Shown piece by piece: positions 10,101 to 16,509 of a stretch of DNA of 64,000 bases. Made by a program: the position numbers and the translations under genes. The notes beneath the pieces are model-generated. The model was given only the letters and a program-made list of their open reading frames with translations, was not told the DNA's origin and did no database searches. The stretch is taken from contig NC_009142.1 in NCBI RefSeq assembly GCF_000062885.1, positions 5,321,584-5,385,583 of the forward strand. Direction: 5' to 3'. The stretch comes from Saccharopolyspora erythraea NRRL 2338. GTDB taxonomy: Bacteria; Actinomycetota; Actinomycetes; Mycobacteriales; Pseudonocardiaceae. How positions within the stretch are numbered: the first letter of the stretch is position 1; each line of letters begins with the position of its first letter.

Positions 10101-10541
10101 ATCCCCACGCAGGAGCAGAAGGAAGCAGGCGCGGCGCGCGTACTCGCCGACGCGTGCAAGCGCGTGGACATGCACGCCGCGGCAGTGCCGCTGCTCATGC
10201 ACCTCGCACGACTTTCCCTCGCCGGACCGCCGGAACCGGACTCCTGGACCGAACTAGTCGCGACGATCGACGAACGCCCCTACCGGTGGAAGTCGTACGG
10301 GCTGCTCCAGCCCCCGCTGCGCCCGGACGAACTGGACACGGCACTCGCCGTCGCCGACCACCTCAGCACGCTCGACGGGTCGGTCCCCGGACTGCTCGCC
10401 GTCCAACTGGTCCTCGCCGGACGAAGGCTGGGCGACCGGACCGGCTCGTGCCGCGACCGGCTCGCCGCCCTCCGCGAACACCCGGACCCGGACGTGCGCG
10501 AATGCTTGCGCGGCAAGCACTTCTGGCAAGTCGGTTGGTAG
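7176..10541 (+). CDS. Large helical-repeat (HEAT/ARM-like) protein of unknown function
   Basis: About 1100 residues without signal peptide or membrane segment. It is built from repeated 30-45 residue Leu/Ala/Arg-rich helical pairs (for example VAAAALGTLARVAP, ARRAAVRALAECVD and AKEAVRLLAGRRL around 720-800), typical of HEAT-like solenoids. Such proteins are protein-binding scaffolds; no catalytic motif is visible. The start is uncertain: ATG 7176 has only a distant GAGG, ATG 7203 is an alternative, and a 19-bp palindrome lies inside the first codons, so the true start may be further in. It converges on the DUF4190 gene with 16 bp between stops. Confidence 0.7.
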   Translation: MPIAKPAGGMDHGPHDHAKGRHPLHLVSAHEPRAERQGTTAPIPPAGEPVLEHLDALPFPALMRTLASRARAMSAADYERIHTALDAGNTYERHIGLHLAVVRRDLNAVERALADPVLRRRALSASIRLPVSDRALTALVEHSTARDRTAVYGVLRRSRRRELADALVPLVRDRYGRADVARLLPACSPKVVEHWLPLAGSNTTLLRRLARTAPAVVARHLVSELPTQDWRRRNGGLLGYRGVLDVLATRAPRELASVLRNHPGLRQVALTRDPRMTSALLTEPEAILDAPSAQHWPIHHDVRLSSGARNAIAGLDVEQVARLLRKFAALPVRGRVLEAMPPHTRRRVLERAYPDEQVATHVTVDEVRQLPPEDRVGLARRILADLERPTCGWRHLEMTGMLPYPEAAPALSEATASHRYQERRLAWESLLGCAVLEGDRTAFSRAVTEARRAWYDQDLVRVAALRPIAHAPTALLSAVPVSVPREVVAAVTGSRDATETCFSLVSRWLSRSLAHASTETSAERAEELQALLVRLHGDSRSPRPPVEVAGRDLGRRLWSQLRSRLDHQVRSGRFDAVFRLAAMVEPGSIPELDELLGTISRTATEPRDAAEAAKLWIAAPSTREDRVGELVEHDPALGRIECVWQVVATRRTDLLDRVLSRDKAPPAVPAGRRGRWTPTQRQLAEAGATTAAFDADLPMVEREMAVAALSDPDSLTALADSAAPPVAAAALGTLARVAPAGQALHVLLRHATEDGGPARRAAVRALAECVDSLPDSRAIEALRPFVLGRKSVGAAKEAVRLLAGRRLVGGTDLLVAAWRTPDLHRDARAAVVAALVGVLGEDDRVPAILGEAVRGGEAVRAPVLDLRPAEVTGDQRPVLARTLAGALDTRDAEVIGAYAEWWQYAPGGLAGLDPVAAVTAPPTAFGAMASLLCRAARHDDGLRALRAVTDQLTTEIGNGSATARKHLEKLLSCWSIPTQEQKEAGAARVLADACKRVDMHAAAVPLLMHLARLSLAGPPEPDSWTELVATIDERPYRWKSYGLLQPPLRPDELDTALAVADHLSTLDGSVPGLLAVQLVLAGRRLGDRTGSCRDRLAALREHPDPDVRECLRGKHFWQVGW
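7206..7224. promoter_or_regulatory. 19-bp perfect inverted repeat at the start of the helical-repeat gene
   Basis: Arms GATCATGGG and CCCATGATC are separated by one base. It overlaps the first codons if translation starts at 7176 or 7203. It may be an operator or a translation-blocking hairpin. Confidence 0.4.
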
Positions 10542-10557
10542 CGGCGTGATCGCGGGC

Positions 10558-10917
10558 CTAGCCGCCGAAGATGGTCCTCAGAATGCCGTTCAGGACGCTG
10601 GAGGATTCGCTGGGCGCTGTGACGACGAAGAAGAACAGGAACGAGCCGATGCCCATGAGCACGAAGGCGATCCAGCCGACGATGACGCCGGCGAGTGCCA
10701 CACCCCGGTTGCGGTAGTGACCGGGGTCGCGATCGATCGACCGCAGTGCGATGTGCCCGAGGATCGCTCCGATCAGCCCGAGCAAGACGGCGCCGAAGCA
10801 GGTGACGAGCCCGGCCACCGACACGCACAACGAGGCGATGGCCAGGCCGTTGCCGCGCGGTTCCGGCGGACGGTGCGCCTCGTCCGACGCCGAAGACGGC
10901 CTCGGCTGGTTGGTCAT
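10558..10917 (-). CDS. DUF4190-type small membrane protein
   Basis: 119 residues. A proline-rich, polar cytoplasmic head of about 35 residues (TNQPRPSSASDEAHRPPEPR) is followed by GLAIASLCVSVAGLVTCFGAVLLGLIGAILGHIAL split over two helices, then RNRGVALAGVIVGW and a final hydrophobic stretch. This is the usual DUF4190 pattern, common and uncharacterised in actinomycetes. The ATG at 10917 has AAGGGG 6 bp upstream; longer upstream frames are low-complexity and unlikely. Confidence 0.75.
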   Translation of the reverse strand: MTNQPRPSSASDEAHRPPEPRGNGLAIASLCVSVAGLVTCFGAVLLGLIGAILGHIALRSIDRDPGHYRNRGVALAGVIVGWIAFVLMGIGSFLFFFVVTAPSESSSVLNGILRTIFGG

Positions 10918-11008
10918 GACTGCCCCTTCTTCCGAGATCAACCCGGCCAGTATGGGTGTGCCGCCTACCTCTCGTGGTGGGTTCGGACGAACAGGGCCGT
11001 GCAGGGCC

Positions 11009-11641
11009 CTAACAGCCGACCGTGAAGTGCTTGTCCTCGCGCGGGTTCTCGAGCTCGTCGACGACGGCCACGGCGAGGTCCTCGGCTGAGATTCGCGATG
11101 CGCCGTCGTCGCTCGTGATGAGCGTGGTGGTGCCGCGCCGGTATTTCCCGGTGCGACGTCCGGGTTCGAGGAGCGCCGGTGGGCTGACGTAGACCCAGTC
11201 GGCAGGGTGCGATCGGCAGGCTTGCAGTTGCGCCAGGCTGGCGGCGGCGATGGTGCGAACTGCTTCCGGCACGTACTCCGGGCTGTCGAGGACGAGCAGG
11301 CCGGGGTGTCCCGGAACCTGCAAAGGCGCGGCGCCGCCGACAACGAGGATGCGCGCCCCGGCGGCGCCCGCCGCGTCGAGCAGCGCGGTCGTGGTCGTGG
11401 TGACGCCGTCCTCGCTGCCAGGTGCGGGGCGGGTCGCAGCCACGGCCGCGTCAGCGCCGTGGAAGAGCCCGCTCATGTGGTCAGGGTCGTTCGCGTCGCC
11501 CTCGACCGCCGTCACGCCGGGCGGCAGGTCTGCCGGCGCTGCTTTCCGGAACACGGCGAGGACATCGTGTCCCCGGCTCGCGGCTTCGCTGACGACGCGC
11601 GAACCGACCATGCCTGCGGCTCCGACGACGGTGATCTTCAT
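11009..11641 (-). CDS. NAD(P)H-binding NmrA/YwnB-like protein
   Basis: 210 residues with an N-terminal Rossmann motif (KITVVGAAGMVGSRVV, GxxGxxG type) and the pattern of atypical SDRs that lack the Tyr-x3-Lys site: DANDPDHMSGLFHGADAAV, LVVGGAAPLQV, WVYVSPPALLEPG and SAEDLAVAVVDELE. Proteins of this kind act as redox sensors or NAD(P)H-dependent reductases. The ATG overlaps the stop of the upstream exporter gene (ATGA), so the two are cotranslated. Confidence 0.8.
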   Translation of the reverse strand: MKITVVGAAGMVGSRVVSEAASRGHDVLAVFRKAAPADLPPGVTAVEGDANDPDHMSGLFHGADAAVAATRPAPGSEDGVTTTTTALLDAAGAAGARILVVGGAAPLQVPGHPGLLVLDSPEYVPEAVRTIAAASLAQLQACRSHPADWVYVSPPALLEPGRRTGKYRRGTTTLITSDDGASRISAEDLAVAVVDELENPREDKHFTVGC

Positions 11642-12588
11642 CGCGGTGTCCTTTCCGGGGTTGCGGGTGGAACAGACGAGCGGGCGGGCTGCGGAAGCTG
11701 TCCCGCGACGATCGCGGCCAGCGACAGCGCGAACCCGACGAGCTGGACCGGGCCGAGTGCCTGACCGAGCAGCACGGCGCCGAGAACGGCGGCGACCAGC
11801 GGCGAGAGCAGGCCGAGAACCGCGACCGAGGTGACGGGCAGCGCGGTGACCCCGCGGAACCACAGGACGTAGGCGACCAGGCCGCCGACCAGCCCCAGCC
11901 AGAGGTAGCCGAGGGCGGCGCCCAGGTCGATCGCGGGAGGTGCCCCCTCGACGAGGGAGGTGACCGGCACCAGGAACAGCCCTCCGGCGGTGAGCTGCCA
12001 CCCGGCGAAAGCGGTGGCACCGACCTCGGCGGGCCTGCCCCAGCGCTTGGTCAGCGTCACCCCGAGCGCCATCGAGGCCGCGCTCGCGAGGCCCGCCACG
12101 ATCCCCACGGCGTCGAGTGCCGCGTTCGGCCCGATCACCACCAGGCCGACTCCGACGACCCCCGTCACGCCCCAGACGAACCGCCAGGCGGAGGGGCTTT
12201 CGCGGAGAACCGCCACCGCCAGGACGGCGACGATGAGCGGCTGCGCCGCCGCCAAGGTCGCGGCCACACCTCCCGGCAGGCGTTCCGCCGCGATGAACAG
12301 CAGCGGGAGGAACAGCCCGATGTTCAGGACGCCGAGCACCGCGGCCTTCCCCCACCACGCTCCGCGCGGCAGTGCACGGCCGATCGCCAGCGCGACCAGG
12401 CCGGCGGGCAACGCCCGCAGCAGCCCCGCGAACAGCGGGTGTCCGGGCGGGAGAAGCTCGGTGGTGACGACGTAGGTCGTGCCCCACACCGCGGGAGCCA
12501 ACGCCGTCAGGGCGGTGCGGGACAGATCCCCATGAGGAGCACTTCCGCCGACTCCGCCGGCATCCATCCGTGCTGCTGGACTTGTCAT
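11638..12588 (-). CDS. EamA/DMT-family exporter
   Basis: About 316 residues with ten hydrophobic segments in two five-helix halves, as in EamA drug/metabolite transporters. Typical motifs are PAVWGTTYVV near the start, FLPLLFIAAERLPGGVAATLAAAQPL, and in the second half GGLVAYVLWFRGVTALPVTSVAVLGLLSPLVAAVLG. The ATG at 12588 is used because it lies just inside the shared divergent operator region and starts before the first helix. It is divergent from the LysR gene and most likely its target. Confidence 0.85.
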   Translation of the reverse strand: MTSPAARMDAGGVGGSAPHGDLSRTALTALAPAVWGTTYVVTTELLPPGHPLFAGLLRALPAGLVALAIGRALPRGAWWGKAAVLGVLNIGLFLPLLFIAAERLPGGVAATLAAAQPLIVAVLAVAVLRESPSAWRFVWGVTGVVGVGLVVIGPNAALDAVGIVAGLASAASMALGVTLTKRWGRPAEVGATAFAGWQLTAGGLFLVPVTSLVEGAPPAIDLGAALGYLWLGLVGGLVAYVLWFRGVTALPVTSVAVLGLLSPLVAAVLGAVLLGQALGPVQLVGFALSLAAIVAGQLPQPARSSVPPATPERTPR

Positions 12589-12608
12589 ACCCGCAATCTC
12601 ACCCGGCA

Positions 12609-12651
12609 GCGATCGATGAGTCCAACACATGTTTGTCACTTCATCGATCGC
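12609..12651. promoter_or_regulatory. Long inverted repeat in the EamA/LysR divergent intergenic region
   Basis: Perfect 11-bp arms, GCGATCGATGA at 12609-12619 and TCATCGATCGC at 12641-12651, with a 21-bp spacer that carries a centred ACATGT. It sits between two divergent starts only 79 bp apart, the expected place for a LysR tetramer site. Confidence 0.65.
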
Positions 12652-12667
12652 GGGACAAGATGGATAC

Positions 12668-13555
12668 ATGGAGCTCCAGCAGCTGCGCTACGTCATCGCC
12701 GTCGCCGAGACGAACAGCTTCACCCGCGCCGCCGAACGGTGCCTGGTCGTCCAGTCCGCCCTCAGCCACCAAATCGCCCGCCTGGAAAGGGAACTCGGCG
12801 CGAGGCTCTTCGAACGCACCAGCCGCCGGGTGCGTCTCACCGCGGCCGGCGCGGCGTTCCTCCCGGCCGCACGCCTGTGCCTGGACGCCGCCGAGCGTGC
12901 AGCCGCCGAGGCCGCCGCCGCTGTCGGCGAGGTGCGCGGACGGCTCGCCGTGGGCCTGATCGCCACCGTCGCCGCGGTCGACATCCCCGGCGCCCTGCGC
13001 GACTTCCACCAGCAGTACCCGCACGTGCGGATCAGCCTGCGCGTCGGCGCGAGCGAGGAGCTCGTCGAGCAGGTCAAGGAAGGCGCCATCGAAGTGGCTT
13101 TCCTCGGGCTGCCGACCACGGCGCGGCTCCACGGCGTCAACGCCCACGAGCTCGCCCGCGACCGGCTCGTCGCCGTGGTCGCGCCGGACCACCCGCTCGC
13201 CGGCGAAACCACCACCGACCTGCGCAGGCTTTCGTCCGAGGTGTTCGTGGACCTTCCGGCCGGGACAGCCGGACGCGCCCAGTCCGACCTGGCCTTCTCG
13301 GCCGCCGGGCTCAGCCGCGACGTCGCGTTCGAAGTGACCAGCGCGTACCTCGTGGCCCGGCTCGCCGCCGAAGGCCTCGGCATCGCCATGCTCCCGGCCG
13401 CATACGTGCCCCAGCTCACCGACGTGACCACCATCGAGGTCGCCGACGCGGCCGCCCGCGTCGAATACGTCATCTGGAGCCGCTACACCCGCACACCGGC
13501 GGCGTCGGCCTTCCTGACCATTCTCGACATCCCGGCAGAAGAGCAGGACAACTGA
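12668..13555 (+). CDS. LysR-family transcriptional regulator
   Basis: 295 residues. The N-terminal winged HTH reads MELQQLRYVIAVAETNSFTRAAERC...QSALSHQIARLE, followed by the substrate-binding domain beginning at RLAVGLIATVAAVDIPGALRDF. The ATG at 12668 is the conserved LysR start (MELxQL). It is divergent from the exporter/NAD(P)-binding operon across a long palindrome, so it probably controls that operon and itself in response to a small ligand. The effector is unknown. Confidence 0.9.
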   Translation: MELQQLRYVIAVAETNSFTRAAERCLVVQSALSHQIARLERELGARLFERTSRRVRLTAAGAAFLPAARLCLDAAERAAAEAAAAVGEVRGRLAVGLIATVAAVDIPGALRDFHQQYPHVRISLRVGASEELVEQVKEGAIEVAFLGLPTTARLHGVNAHELARDRLVAVVAPDHPLAGETTTDLRRLSSEVFVDLPAGTAGRAQSDLAFSAAGLSRDVAFEVTSAYLVARLAAEGLGIAMLPAAYVPQLTDVTTIEVADAAARVEYVIWSRYTRTPAASAFLTILDIPAEEQDN

Positions 13556-13816
13556 CCCAAGGGTCAGAGGGTGCAGCGGGCGGACGGCAGGAGCACAGTT
13601 CCTCCTCGGAATTCATGGTCGTCGCTGCCTCTGCGGGCGGTCGCGTCGGAGCCGAGGAGACACCTGGCTGCTGCGGCACACTCGATCCCCGAGCGGAGTG
13701 CCCCTCGCCACTTTCGCGCTTCGCGGCGCGACTGCGCTTGACCATGCCGCTACGGCACGGTTTCGACTGGAACCCGTCGGCGCGACCACGCCGACCGAGC
13801 CGCTTTCGAGGACGAG

Positions 13817-14566
13817 GTGACGGTTGTGGCGTGGAGTACCCGCGAGATCGCCGAGCTCGCCGGCACGAGCCTGCGGGCGGTGCGGCACTACCACGAGGTC
13901 GGCCTGCTCGCCGAGCCCGAGCGGCGCGCCAACGGCTACAAGAAGTACGGCGTGGCCCACCTGGTGCGGCTGCTGCGGATCAAACGCCTGACCGACCTCG
14001 GGTTCTCGCTGTCCCAGATCGCCGCCATGGGCGAGGCCGACGACCACCCGGCCGACGCCCTGCGCGCCCTCGACGCCGAGCTGGCCGCCACCATCGAACG
14101 CCTCCAGCGGGCCCGCGGCGAACTCGCCGTCATCCTGCGCCAGGCCGTGCCGACCGACCTGCCCCCGGAGTTCGCCCCCGCCGCAGTTCCGGAGCTGTCC
14201 GAAGCCGACCGCTCCTTCGTCGTCGTCCTGACCCGGGTCCTCGGGCCACGAGGCATGCAGGCCTACTCCGAGATGCTGCAGGACCTTCCCGACGATCCCA
14301 CGGCCCCGGAGTTCGGCGAGCTTCCCGCCGACGCCGACGAGCCGACCCGCCAGGACGTGGCCGAACGCCTGGTCCCCTACGTCCGCGCGCTCCACGCGGA
14401 GCACCCCGGGTTGCGGGACGCCAACGCCGACGCCCCGGGCGGAGCGCAGTTCGCCGAGCAGACGGTCGGCAAAGCCCTCGTGGACCTCTACAACCCCGCC
14501 CAGCTCGACGTCATGCGCCGCATCGAGTCACTCCTGCGCGCATCCGGGCCCACCGATCCCACCTGA
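13817..14566 (+). CDS. MerR-family transcriptional regulator
   Basis: About 249 residues. The N-terminal MerR HTH (WSTREIAELAGTSLRAVRHYHEVGLLAEPERRANGYKKYG, quoted in parts: STREIAELAG, VRHYHEVGLL, YKKYGVAHLVRLLRIKRLTDLGFSLSQIA) is followed by a coiled-coil helix (ALRALDAELAATIERLQRARGEL) and a 120-residue helical C-terminal domain with no metal-binding Cys. A small-molecule or stress signal is therefore likelier than a metal. The start may be GTG 13817, or GTG 13826 preceded by GAGGTGA. The 260 bp before it hold nothing I recognise. Confidence 0.85.
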   Translation: MTVVAWSTREIAELAGTSLRAVRHYHEVGLLAEPERRANGYKKYGVAHLVRLLRIKRLTDLGFSLSQIAAMGEADDHPADALRALDAELAATIERLQRARGELAVILRQAVPTDLPPEFAPAAVPELSEADRSFVVVLTRVLGPRGMQAYSEMLQDLPDDPTAPEFGELPADADEPTRQDVAERLVPYVRALHAEHPGLRDANADAPGGAQFAEQTVGKALVDLYNPAQLDVMRRIESLLRASGPTDPT

Positions 14567-14592
14567 TCTCCAGGGCGTGAAGCAGACGCCAA

Positions 14593-14610
14593 CTCCGCAC
14601 CGCCGCGGAG
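14593..14610. terminator. Short hairpin between convergent merR and sigma factor genes
   Basis: CTCCGC and GCGGAG arms with a 6-base loop lie a few bases from the sigma factor stop. There is no U-run; this is the usual look of GC-rich actinomycete terminators. Confidence 0.4.
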
Positions 14611-14616
14611 CATTCC

Positions 14617-15555
14617 CTAGCGGCGCAGGGTGGTCTCGCGCTCCATGTGCGACAGCTTGTCGGGATTGCGCACGGCGTAGAGACCGGTGATGAGGCCGTC
14701 GTCGATGCGCACCGCCACGACGGTGTCGAGCTCGCCGCCCCGCCGGAGCACCAGCGCCGGGTAGCCGTTGACCTGCGCCGGCAGCAGCGACGCCGTGCCC
14801 GCGAGCCTGCCCAGCCCGGCGGCGAGCAGGCGGGCCACCTTGCCCGCTCCCACGACGGGTCGCAGGACGGCCTGCTTGACCCCGCCACCGTCGCCCAGGA
14901 ACACGACATCCGGCGCGAGGATGTCGAGCAGTCCCTGCATCTCGCCCGTTTCGGCCGCCCGCCGGAACGCATCGAGCGCGTCCTTGGTCTCGGACGCGGA
15001 AACGACACCGCGCGGTCTGCGCGACGCGACGTGCGCCCGTGCCCGGTGCGCGATCTGGCGGACCGCTGCCGGGGTCTTGCCGACGGCTTCGGCGATCTCG
15101 TCGTAGCCGACGTCGAACACCTCGCGCAGCACGAACACCGCCCGCTCGGTCGGGTTGAGCGTCTCCAGCACAAGCAGCATCGCCATCGAGACGCTGTCGG
15201 CCAGCTCGACGTCCTCGGCCACGTCAGGCGCGGTCAGCAGCGGCTCGGGCAGCCAGGGGCCGACGTAGGACTCCTTGCGGCGGCCGAGCGCGCGCAGCCG
15301 GGCGAGTGCCTGGCGGGTGGTGATCCGGACCAGGTACGCGCGCCGGTCCCGCACAGCGCCGAGATCGACACCCGCCCACCGCAGCCAGGTCTCCTGCAGG
15401 ACGTCCTCGGCGTCGGCGGCCGAGCCGAGCATCTCGTAGGCGACGGTGAACAGCAGGTTCCGGTGGGCGAGGAACGCCTCGGTGGCGGGACCCGGGACGT
15501 CGTCGCGGCTGCCCCTGCCGCGATCGCCGGGCGCGGTCTGCGACGTGCCGGCCAT
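14617..15555 (-). CDS. ECF41-group extracytoplasmic-function sigma factor with SnoaL-like C-terminal domain
   Basis: 312 residues. The sigma-2 region (about 27-95) has AYEMLGSAADAEDVLQETWLRW; sigma-4 (about 130-185) has LNPTERAVFVLREVF and YDEIAEAVGKTPAAVRQI. The long C-terminal extension is SnoaL-like and carries the three ECF41 hallmarks: WLPEPLL between the domains, DGGG near 230 and NPDKL close to the end. In this group the extension contacts the core and tunes activity in place of an anti-sigma factor. The ATG at 15555 follows GAGGAGGAG and lies just downstream of a perfect ECF41 promoter, so longer upstream starts are excluded. It is divergent from its expected target, a CMD gene. Confidence 0.93.
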   Translation of the reverse strand: MAGTSQTAPGDRGRGSRDDVPGPATEAFLAHRNLLFTVAYEMLGSAADAEDVLQETWLRWAGVDLGAVRDRRAYLVRITTRQALARLRALGRRKESYVGPWLPEPLLTAPDVAEDVELADSVSMAMLLVLETLNPTERAVFVLREVFDVGYDEIAEAVGKTPAAVRQIAHRARAHVASRRPRGVVSASETKDALDAFRRAAETGEMQGLLDILAPDVVFLGDGGGVKQAVLRPVVGAGKVARLLAAGLGRLAGTASLLPAQVNGYPALVLRRGGELDTVVAVRIDDGLITGLYAVRNPDKLSHMERETTLRR

Positions 15556-15593
15556 GAGTGGCTCCTCCTCGTTCTCGGCTGTGCCACCCACCA

Positions 15594-15620
15594 GACGCCG
15601 GAGCCCGCCGTTCTGTGACA
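15594..15620 (-). promoter_or_regulatory. ECF41-type promoter of the sigma factor gene (autoregulation)
   Basis: On the minus strand TGTCACA (15614-15620) is followed after exactly 16 bp by CGTC (15594-15597), the ECF41 consensus. It is about 40 bp above the ATG at 15555. Confidence 0.75.
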
Positions 15621-15665
15621 CCGGAAGGGCAGCCAGGCCGGCTCGACGTGGCGCGCATCACACGT

Positions 15666-15692
15666 TGTCACAGGGCTCGGGTCGCGGGCATC
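15666..15692 (+). promoter_or_regulatory. ECF41-type promoter of the CMD gene
   Basis: TGTCACA at 15666-15672 is followed after 16 bp by CATC (15689-15692), one mismatch from the CGTC -10 element. It is placed 42 bp above the GTG of the CMD gene, back to back with the promoter on the other strand. Confidence 0.65.
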
Positions 15693-15733
15693 TCGTGTTC
15701 GTCCAGCGCAACACCACGAGAGAGGACGAAGCC

Positions 15734-16219
15734 GTGGACGCCCGATTCGACCTGTTCACCAACGAGATCGCCGCCAAGTTCGCCAAGCGGTTCGCCGGCG
15801 CGGGCCTGGTGATCCACCAGTCGCCGCTGCCGAGATCCACGCAGGAGCTGGTGTCGCTGCGCGCGAGCCAGATCAACGGCTGCGGCTGGTGCATCGACAT
15901 GCACACCAAGGAGGCCGCGGCCGCCGGTGAGACACCGGTGCGGCTCCACCTGGTCGCCGCCTGGCGCGAGTCCACCGTGTTCACCGAGGCCGAGCGGGCC
16001 GCGCTGGCACTGGCCGAAGAGGGCACCCGCCTCGCCGACGCCCACCCCGGCGTGTCCGACGAGACCTGGGCCCAGGTGCGCGAGCACTACGACGACGACC
16101 AGATCGCGGCGCTGGTCTCCCTGGTCGCCCTGATCAACGCGGCCAACCGGCTCGCGGTGATCGTGCACCAGCGGGGAGGGTCCTACGAGCCCGGCATGTT
16201 CGCCGCCGCGTTGGACTGA
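15734..16219 (+). CDS. Carboxymuconolactone decarboxylase-family (AhpD-like) protein, ECF41 partner
   Basis: 161 residues. The helical CMD/AhpD core carries the redox motif CGWC inside SLRASQINGCGWCIDMHTKEA, then RLHLVAAWRESTVFTEAERAALALAEEG and INAANRLAV, all classical for the family. Such proteins reduce peroxides or related oxidants through the CxxC pair with a nearby His. ECF41 sigma factors are almost always next to a CMD, oxidoreductase or epimerase gene, and this one has a matching promoter. The GTG start has GAGGA 7 bp upstream. Confidence 0.9.
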   Translation: MDARFDLFTNEIAAKFAKRFAGAGLVIHQSPLPRSTQELVSLRASQINGCGWCIDMHTKEAAAAGETPVRLHLVAAWRESTVFTEAERAALALAEEGTRLADAHPGVSDETWAQVREHYDDDQIAALVSLVALINAANRLAVIVHQRGGSYEPGMFAAALD

Positions 16220-16230
16220 TCGGCAGACGT

Positions 16231-16262
16231 GCCCGGCCCAGGTCACTCGCCCCGGGCCGGGC
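16231..16262 (+). terminator. Hairpin downstream of the CMD gene
   Basis: A perfect 9-bp stem, GCCCGGCCC with GGGCCGGGC, 14-base loop, starting 11 bp after the stop. The following 245 bp up to the Rhs gene hold a TATACG hexamer at 16313 but no gene I can support. Confidence 0.6.
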
Positions 16263-16509
16263 CCGCGCGCGTCCGGGCACGGCTGTTTCGCCACGGACCC
16301 CGGCGGGCGGTCTATACGATGATCGTCATGGGGGGACCGCGCCGCGCCGGACTGGCGGGTGCACACCGGGCTTCCAGGTACCCCGCTTGCCGCAGTCGGA
16401 CCTTCCGGCAGCCCGACGATGTGGTGCGCGGCACCGTCGCTGCCGGCGGCAGCGATGACGTCGTTGGCCGGACCGCCGGCGCACGAACCGAGAATTTGGG
16501 GAGTTGTCC

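Noticed and set aside
7737-10202. An 821-codon frame antisense to the helical-repeat gene
   Set aside because: Composition is that of a shadow frame (G/R/V/E/Q-rich, no domains). The plus frame has helical periodicity and runs the full length.
16313-16318. TATACG as a -10 element for the Rhs gene
   Set aside because: No matching -35 at 16-18 bp and nearly 190 bp from the start; too weak to list as a promoter.
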